Assembly: GCF_001413925.1 (NCBI RefSeq) | Contig: NZ_LBMJ01000001.1 | Coordinates: forward strand, 2,520,001 to 2,584,000 | DNA length: 64,000 nucleotides | Reading direction: 5' to 3' | Source of the DNA: Nonlabens sp. YIK11 | Lineage (GTDB): Bacteria; Bacteroidota; Bacteroidia; Flavobacteriales; Flavobacteriaceae | In this document: in pieces, positions 60,104-64,000 of the stretch | How the letters are laid out: every line of letters starts with the position of its first letter | How positions within the stretch are numbered: the first letter of the stretch is position 1 | Made by a program: the position numbers and the translations under genes | Notes under the pieces: model-generated | Told to the model about the DNA's origin: nothing | The model's input: only the letters and a program-made list of their open reading frames with translations | The model's database searches: none

Positions 60104-60376
60104 TTAAGGTGTTAATGTCAATTGACCTTCTTGGGCACAACGTTCATTCTCTTGGGCTATTATATCCAAACGTTCTTGAAATGTTGGCCTGCGCGTATTA
60201 ATTATAAAAGTATCAGAGATCCGATCGCCGAATGTCCAACAGTCGTAAGAACAATCTGTTAAAATCCTTACACTATTTTCGGCACACTCTTCTGGGTATG
60301 TAATTTCGTCAATAATTTTTTCATTCGTAAACGAGAGACTTAAAATGACTGCTAACGTTAATAATACTTTTTTCAT
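60104..60376 (-). CDS. Small secreted protein with four cysteines
   Basis: The protein has 90 residues. Residues 1-17 are a signal sequence (MKKVLLTLAVILSLSFT). The mature part has Cys31, Cys42, Cys46 and Cys80, which could form two disulfides in the periplasm. No known family is recognised. It lies in the middle of the GLPGLI cluster, tightly coupled to GLPGLI gene 3, so it may be a partner of these proteins. Confidence 0.65.
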   Translation of the reverse strand: MKKVLLTLAVILSLSFTNEKIIDEITYPEECAENSVRILTDCSYDCWTFGDRISDTFIINTRRPTFQERLDIIAQENERCAQEGQLTLTP

Positions 60377-60484
60377 AACTAATAGGTTTTATGATTAATA
60401 TCTGATAAACCTCCAAAAAAAACGACACAACCTAACTTTATTCAAACTATAAATTATGAATTGATAGATCTGATAACGGTTATT

Positions 60485-61330
60485 TTACTGTTCCATATAA
60501 ACCCGCTTCCCTTCTAATCGTTTATTAAACTTTCTTTGCTTGGTAAGATCTTCACCGCTGGAGTTAATAATGCTAATCGTACTAGTACTACCATAGTTTA
60601 ATTTCTCAACGATAGACAACTGATCAAATGCGCGCTTGAGTTTGTTAAATTCTTTCTGTGTGACTTTTTCGGCCTTTTCAAATTTTGTCGCGGGAGATAC
60701 GTTGAGAAATTCCGTTGACTGTATTTTTTTCAATCCAACGATCGCAAAGGAAAAATCATTAGTCGCATCGTGTATGGAAAGTATAAGTCCTGGCAACCCT
60801 TTAAATTTGTAGGGTCCAGCATTATAGGGTAATTCTGGCGCGTACCAAGCGGTCCAGGCTCTACCACCATATGATACTGTTGCACTTTTACAAGAATATC
60901 CCAAGATATTCCTTGATGCTCCTGTCAATTGCCATTCCATCGATGGAATTTCTTCATAACGGTAGACGGTGTGAATACCTAATGGACTGTAATAGCCTAG
61001 TTTCTCTGGGTCGGCATGAATGCGATAAAGATTATCCGTTTTTTGGTTGGCTTGTAGGAGAATGTCCGCTTCTTCTTCTGTCGTGGGTAAGTGAGTGCTA
61101 TTCTTTTTGATAATGGAGTCAGACTTGTATTGAAAATTTTCCATAAAGCTGGTGCGCATACCTTGAATAAGCAAACGCATTGTTTCATGCTTATGTAGGG
61201 TATCAGATTCTAATAACTTGTAACTGTGGTCATAAGTCACTTGAAGAATTTCTGATGTATTGTTTTTCTGAGCAATACTGATAGCTACAGCAAAAAGTAA
61301 AAATATTGTAGATAAAAACGACTGGTACAT
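60485..61330 (-). CDS. GLPGLI family protein 2
   Basis: The protein has 281 residues with signal peptide MYQSFLSTIFLLFAVAISIAQ. It contains the core YSCKSATVSYGGRAWTAWYA, then ELPYNAGPYKFKGLPGLILS, at about 148-187. The N-terminal part has the shared YDHSYKLLESDTLHKHETM pattern also seen in the other two copies. The C-terminal KRKFNKRLEGKRVYMEQ is basic. Sixty bases separate it from GLPGLI gene 1. Function unknown. Confidence 0.9.
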   Translation of the reverse strand: MYQSFLSTIFLLFAVAISIAQKNNTSEILQVTYDHSYKLLESDTLHKHETMRLLIQGMRTSFMENFQYKSDSIIKKNSTHLPTTEEEADILLQANQKTDNLYRIHADPEKLGYYSPLGIHTVYRYEEIPSMEWQLTGASRNILGYSCKSATVSYGGRAWTAWYAPELPYNAGPYKFKGLPGLILSIHDATNDFSFAIVGLKKIQSTEFLNVSPATKFEKAEKVTQKEFNKLKRAFDQLSIVEKLNYGSTSTISIINSSGEDLTKQRKFNKRLEGKRVYMEQ

Positions 61331-61390
61331 AAGGCCAAGATTTTTTTAGAACAGATTAAAATTCGATCCATAGAGAAATTTAGTATTGAT

Positions 61391-62257
61391 TTATTGGTGA
61401 TCGACCTCAATAAAGAGTCGCCTTTTTTCAGGTGCTTGATCTAATTCTCTCAAATCCTCTTCATTACCATCTTTGTCCCACATTTGGGTAACGACGATTC
61501 TAGAACCATCTGTTCTGCCAAAATTCATTTTTTCATTGAAACTAAGACCTTCATAAGAAGCCTGAATCTTGTTAAACTCTTCTCGCGTTGTCTTAATTAA
61601 TTCATTTTTTGACTTAGAATGAAAAGCGTACTGTAATGGGACTTTCTTTTTACTTCTCATGGCGGCGGCTTCAAAATCAAAATTGCCGGTATCTTCTGTA
61701 GCTTTTAAAATCAATCCTGGTAAACCTTTAAATTTATAAGGTCCTGCATTGAAAGGCAAATCTGGTGCATACCAGACTTCCCATTGCCTACCGCCATAAG
61801 ACACACGGGCATTCTTACAGGTGTAACCCATAATTTCCTTGGTATCACTTCCCAACTGCCAATCCAGATTCAGAGTTTCTTCATAAACGTATACATCCAT
61901 TCCCAATTTAGAATTGAAGGTCACTTCCATACCATTTGTATAAATATTGTACTTGTTGAACGATTTATACTTGCGGTTGTTTTCTATCCTCTTTGGATCA
62001 TTTACATCCGTATAGGTAGTTGTGGCTTTGATCGTATCCATCTTACGCAAATTGTAGGATTGAAAACTTGTTTCACTACCATCCACGATCAAGTTCATAT
62101 TTTCCTGCTTAGGCTGAACATCAGATTCATTTATCTTAAAAGAATAAAGGTATGCGACGGCTGTAATGGCGGTTTGCTTGTCTGCTTTTTGAGCATAAAC
62201 TGCACTAGAAGTAATTATGAATACTGCTAAGATTCTGAATATCATCGATCGCATCAT
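61391..62257 (-). CDS. GLPGLI family protein 1
   Basis: The protein has 288 residues from the ATG at 62257, chosen so that MMRSMIFRILAVFIITSSAVYAQ forms the signal peptide. An earlier in-frame ATG at 62317 adds 20 residues unlike a signal. The family core GYTCKNARVSYGGRQWEVWY, then PFNAGPYKFKGLPGLILKAT, lies at about 148-190. It is the first gene of the cluster. The three copies share organisation but differ along most of their length, so the duplication is old. Confidence 0.9.
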   Translation of the reverse strand: MMRSMIFRILAVFIITSSAVYAQKADKQTAITAVAYLYSFKINESDVQPKQENMNLIVDGSETSFQSYNLRKMDTIKATTTYTDVNDPKRIENNRKYKSFNKYNIYTNGMEVTFNSKLGMDVYVYEETLNLDWQLGSDTKEIMGYTCKNARVSYGGRQWEVWYAPDLPFNAGPYKFKGLPGLILKATEDTGNFDFEAAAMRSKKKVPLQYAFHSKSKNELIKTTREEFNKIQASYEGLSFNEKMNFGRTDGSRIVVTQMWDKDGNEEDLRELDQAPEKRRLFIEVDHQ

Positions 62258-62341
62258 TTGAATTATATTTTGTTCTGATTTAAAAATAGGGTTTAAGTTT
62301 AGTATAGTCTCCATCAAATAGTAAAATGGTTGTGGTCATCA

Positions 62342-62357
62342 CGCTTTCGCGAAAGCG
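62342..62357. repeat. Iterated palindrome copy, divergent region
   Basis: Exact CGCTTTCGCGAAAGCG between GLPGLI gene 1 and the divergent MscS gene, 64 bp before the mscS -7-like box. Confidence 0.95.
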
Positions 62358-62446
62358 AAATTCAACCTATTACTCATCTACCCTTAACAAATTCCTAAGG
62401 AGATTTGATCCTCAACGCAATACATTTGCAAAAATTAAAAGTTTAC

Positions 62447-63259
62447 ATGGAAGATTTTAAAATAGAGAATGTTATTGCTATAGTGCTGGAATATGGTATT
62501 CCCGTGTTGAAGGCTATTGCATTATACATCATAGGCGCATGGCTCATTAGTAGAGCCATCAAAGTAACGAGTAAAATCATGGCAAAGCGTGAGTATGAAA
62601 TCACGCTTCAAAAGTTTCTCTTGAACATCATTCGCTGGGTTCTTTGGATCTTATTGATTGTTGCTATTGTAGGAACTCTAGGTATAGAAACTAGTGGTTT
62701 TGCTGCCGCTCTTGCCGCGATGGGTCTTGCAATAGGTCTTGCCCTGCAGGGATCGCTTTCCAATTTTGCCGGTGGCGTGTTGCTATTGCTTTTCAAGCCT
62801 TTCAAGGTAGGTGACACGGTAGAGGCACAAGGCATCACTGGTACGATTCAAGAAATTGACATTTTACAAACTAAGGTGTTGATGTTTAACCGTAAAACGG
62901 CGATCATCCCTAATGGTCCATTACTCAACGGTAACATTATCAACTTTGATACTTCGGGAATCCTGAGAGTGGAAACTGAAATAGGTGTAAGCTATGATGC
63001 TGACATACCCAAAACTATTGAAGCGCTTAGAAAACTAGCTACAGACCATCCATTGACGCTGGAAGATCCAGCTCCTATTGTAGAAGTAGTTACTAATGCT
63101 GATAGCAGCATCAATATTTTAGTAAGACCATACACCTTAACCGCAGACCACTGGCCGGTGTATTTCTATCTACAGAAAAACTTTAAACCAACGCTGGATG
63201 CGATAGGTGTCGAGATACCTTATCCTCATCACGTGGAGATTCGCAAAAACGAAGAGTAA
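62447..63259 (+). CDS. Small-conductance mechanosensitive channel (MscS family)
   Basis: This 270-residue protein starts at the ATG at 62447, because a TACATTTG -7-like box (62421-62428) overlaps an earlier in-frame start at 62405. Three transmembrane helices are followed by the pore-lining segment AALAAMGLAIGLALQGSLSNFAGG at about 88-111 and the beta domain (FKVGDTVEAQGITGTIQEID). It is a homoheptamer that opens under membrane tension to release solutes. Length fits the minimal MscS type. Confidence 0.92.
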   Translation: MEDFKIENVIAIVLEYGIPVLKAIALYIIGAWLISRAIKVTSKIMAKREYEITLQKFLLNIIRWVLWILLIVAIVGTLGIETSGFAAALAAMGLAIGLALQGSLSNFAGGVLLLLFKPFKVGDTVEAQGITGTIQEIDILQTKVLMFNRKTAIIPNGPLLNGNIINFDTSGILRVETEIGVSYDADIPKTIEALRKLATDHPLTLEDPAPIVEVVTNADSSINILVRPYTLTADHWPVYFYLQKNFKPTLDAIGVEIPYPHHVEIRKNEE

Positions 63260-63281
63260 TTCTCTGTTCAATAATATCTTT

Positions 63282-63308
63282 AAAGCCATCATTATTGATG
63301 GCTTTTTT
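63282..63308 (+). terminator. mscS terminator
   Basis: 9-bp stem AAAGCCATC / GATGGCTTT with a 6-base loop and a T run, 22 bases after the mscS stop. Confidence 0.85.
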
Positions 63309-63491
63309 TATTCACCTCATCACTATTAAATTCTTCATGATCTTTAATGAGCTTGAGCTGTCATAGCATCTTGAAGCTGGATCCTCACAATCTAAGCGAC
63401 TGAGTAGAATTATCAAAAAAAAAACAGAATGTTTTAAGCTGGTTTTGGTAGGCTGAAATTACTCGCTTGTTAACTTTACCTTATTTAAAAA

Positions 63492-64000
63492 ATGAAGCCT
63501 ATGAAGTATCAAGTCACTATAAATGACGTTTCCAGCATTGATGAGATAGAAAATAAATGGAACCACGATGATTATGTGAATTTGTTGGAGCTATTTGAAT
63601 TTGGTGACACTGGCGACGCCACAGATCAGGACCTGAAGGAGTTGTTATACCTGGCAATATCTGAATATGAACCTCAAGAAGCGGCAGCAATCGTTTTGAG
63701 ATATAAGTTTCAGGAGGAATTAAATGACGGCCAGTATGAACAGATCTCGAACGACATGCTCAAGGAAAACGTCGCCGAAAAGCACTCTGACATCTCCTTG
63801 CACAGCAGGTTGTTTGACGTTAACGAATTTCTGTACAAGGCCTATAATGGTAAGTTCCCGCACGCCAAAGCCAGTGTAATCCAGTTTAGCGCCATACCAG
63901 ACGCACCGGTGGATTATGAAATCGATAAGGCTGCGGCGCTGCGATTATTGAGTCCTGGAATCAACAGTCACGCGATCCTTCAGCGGCTTTTCAAAGACCA
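63492..64000 (+). CDS. Hypothetical protein, 5' part only
   Basis: The reading frame starts at ATG 63492 (a second ATG follows at 63501) and stays open to the window end, 169 codons. The product (MKPMKYQVTINDVSSIDEIE, later DLKELLYLAISEYEPQEAAA and YKFQEELNDGQYEQISNDML) is acidic and mostly helical with no signal peptide. I do not recognise a family. Its codon use resembles that of its neighbours and the long open frame supports coding. Confidence 0.65.
   Translation, partial: MKPMKYQVTINDVSSIDEIENKWNHDDYVNLLELFEFGDTGDATDQDLKELLYLAISEYEPQEAAAIVLRYKFQEELNDGQYEQISNDMLKENVAEKHSDISLHSRLFDVNEFLYKAYNGKFPHAKASVIQFSAIPDAPVDYEIDKAAALRLLSPGINSHAILQRLFKD

Noticed and set aside
2089..62357. The 16-bp palindromes as transcription terminators or as polar chromosome-segregation motifs (KOPS or Chi type)
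   Set aside because: They are not followed by T runs, half lie inside genes and exact copies avoid convergent gaps. A perfect palindrome has no polarity, so it cannot orient a translocase.
2089..62357. The palindromes as insertions of a mobile repeat (MITE or REP)
   Set aside because: Coding copies fall at positions where homologous proteins need no gap, and no target duplications or longer shared flanks are seen.
1..64000. tRNA, rRNA, tmRNA or prophage genes
   Set aside because: Both strands were read for cloverleaf-like GC-rich intergenic segments and phage structural genes. None was seen by eye, although a dedicated RNA search was not possible.

Overview
The window looks like a chromosome segment of a marine-type member of the Flavobacteriaceae (Bacteroidota). 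The evidence is a type IX secretion gene (porQ), two proteins with T9SS type B sorting domains, three GLPGLI proteins, a short 287-residue primary sigma factor, promoters of the form TTG-N19-TAnnTTTG upstream of ribosomal protein genes, and A+T-rich leaders. The very frequent palindrome CGCTTTCGCGAAAGCG reminds me of Nonlabens/Dokdonia-like genomes. The genus is inference, and no rRNA or tRNA gene is present to test it.

Layout. 1-2.7 kb: the 3' end of rmuC, then a three-gene overlapping operon (SatD-like protein, DUF3307 membrane protein, small membrane protein) preceded by a regular array of four inverted repeats, then an acyl-CoA thioesterase. 2.7-4.1 kb: a small accessory module, an IS1595-type zinc-ribbon/HTH protein without a nuclease domain that overlaps a P63C-domain gene. 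4.1-12.6 kb: carB, rpmH (too short for usual ORF cut-offs), an AraC/GyrI regulator broken by one in-frame amber codon, a TPR membrane protein, a secreted HExxH protein, and the rnz/STAS-like/pyrB/pyrR operon. 12.6-18 kb: a structured non-coding element, rpsA, a lipoprotein, cmk and porQ. 18-27 kb: small membrane and barrel proteins, rpoD with a partial 3' duplication flanking a lipoprotein gene, an ABC exporter, a signal-less NMT1/THI5-like binding protein, proC, a GNAT acetyltransferase and rpmE2. 27-36 kb: DUF4199 and GT2 pair, OmpA/TPR-like secreted protein, phosphohexomutase, second ABC exporter, RluA-type pseudouridine synthase. 36-44 kb: MarR regulator, NTF2-like protein, miaE, ctaA, pRiA4b ORF-3-like protein, nucleoid-associated protein, ABC ATPase and permease. 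44-50 kb: two paralogous T9SS cargo proteins. 49.8-56.2 kb: a fatty-acid beta-oxidation operon (marR, fadJ-like, fadA-like, four-helix-bundle protein, acyl-CoA dehydrogenase). 56.2-62.3 kb: an outer-membrane receptor-like barrel and a cluster of three GLPGLI proteins with a small cysteine protein. 62.4-64 kb: an MscS channel and an incomplete unknown gene.

The strongest unexplained signals are these. (1) Nineteen exact copies of GCTTTCGCGAAAGC occur in 64 kb. Nine are intergenic, five of those lie between divergent genes, and none is in a convergent gap. (2) Eight half-sites lie 14 bp apart in alternating orientation upstream of the SatD/DUF3307 operon. (3) The zinc-ribbon/P63C pair and the GLPGLI/barrel cluster are multi-gene units without an assigned role. 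Most other genes are ordinary housekeeping genes. No CRISPR array, prophage or intact insertion sequence was seen.
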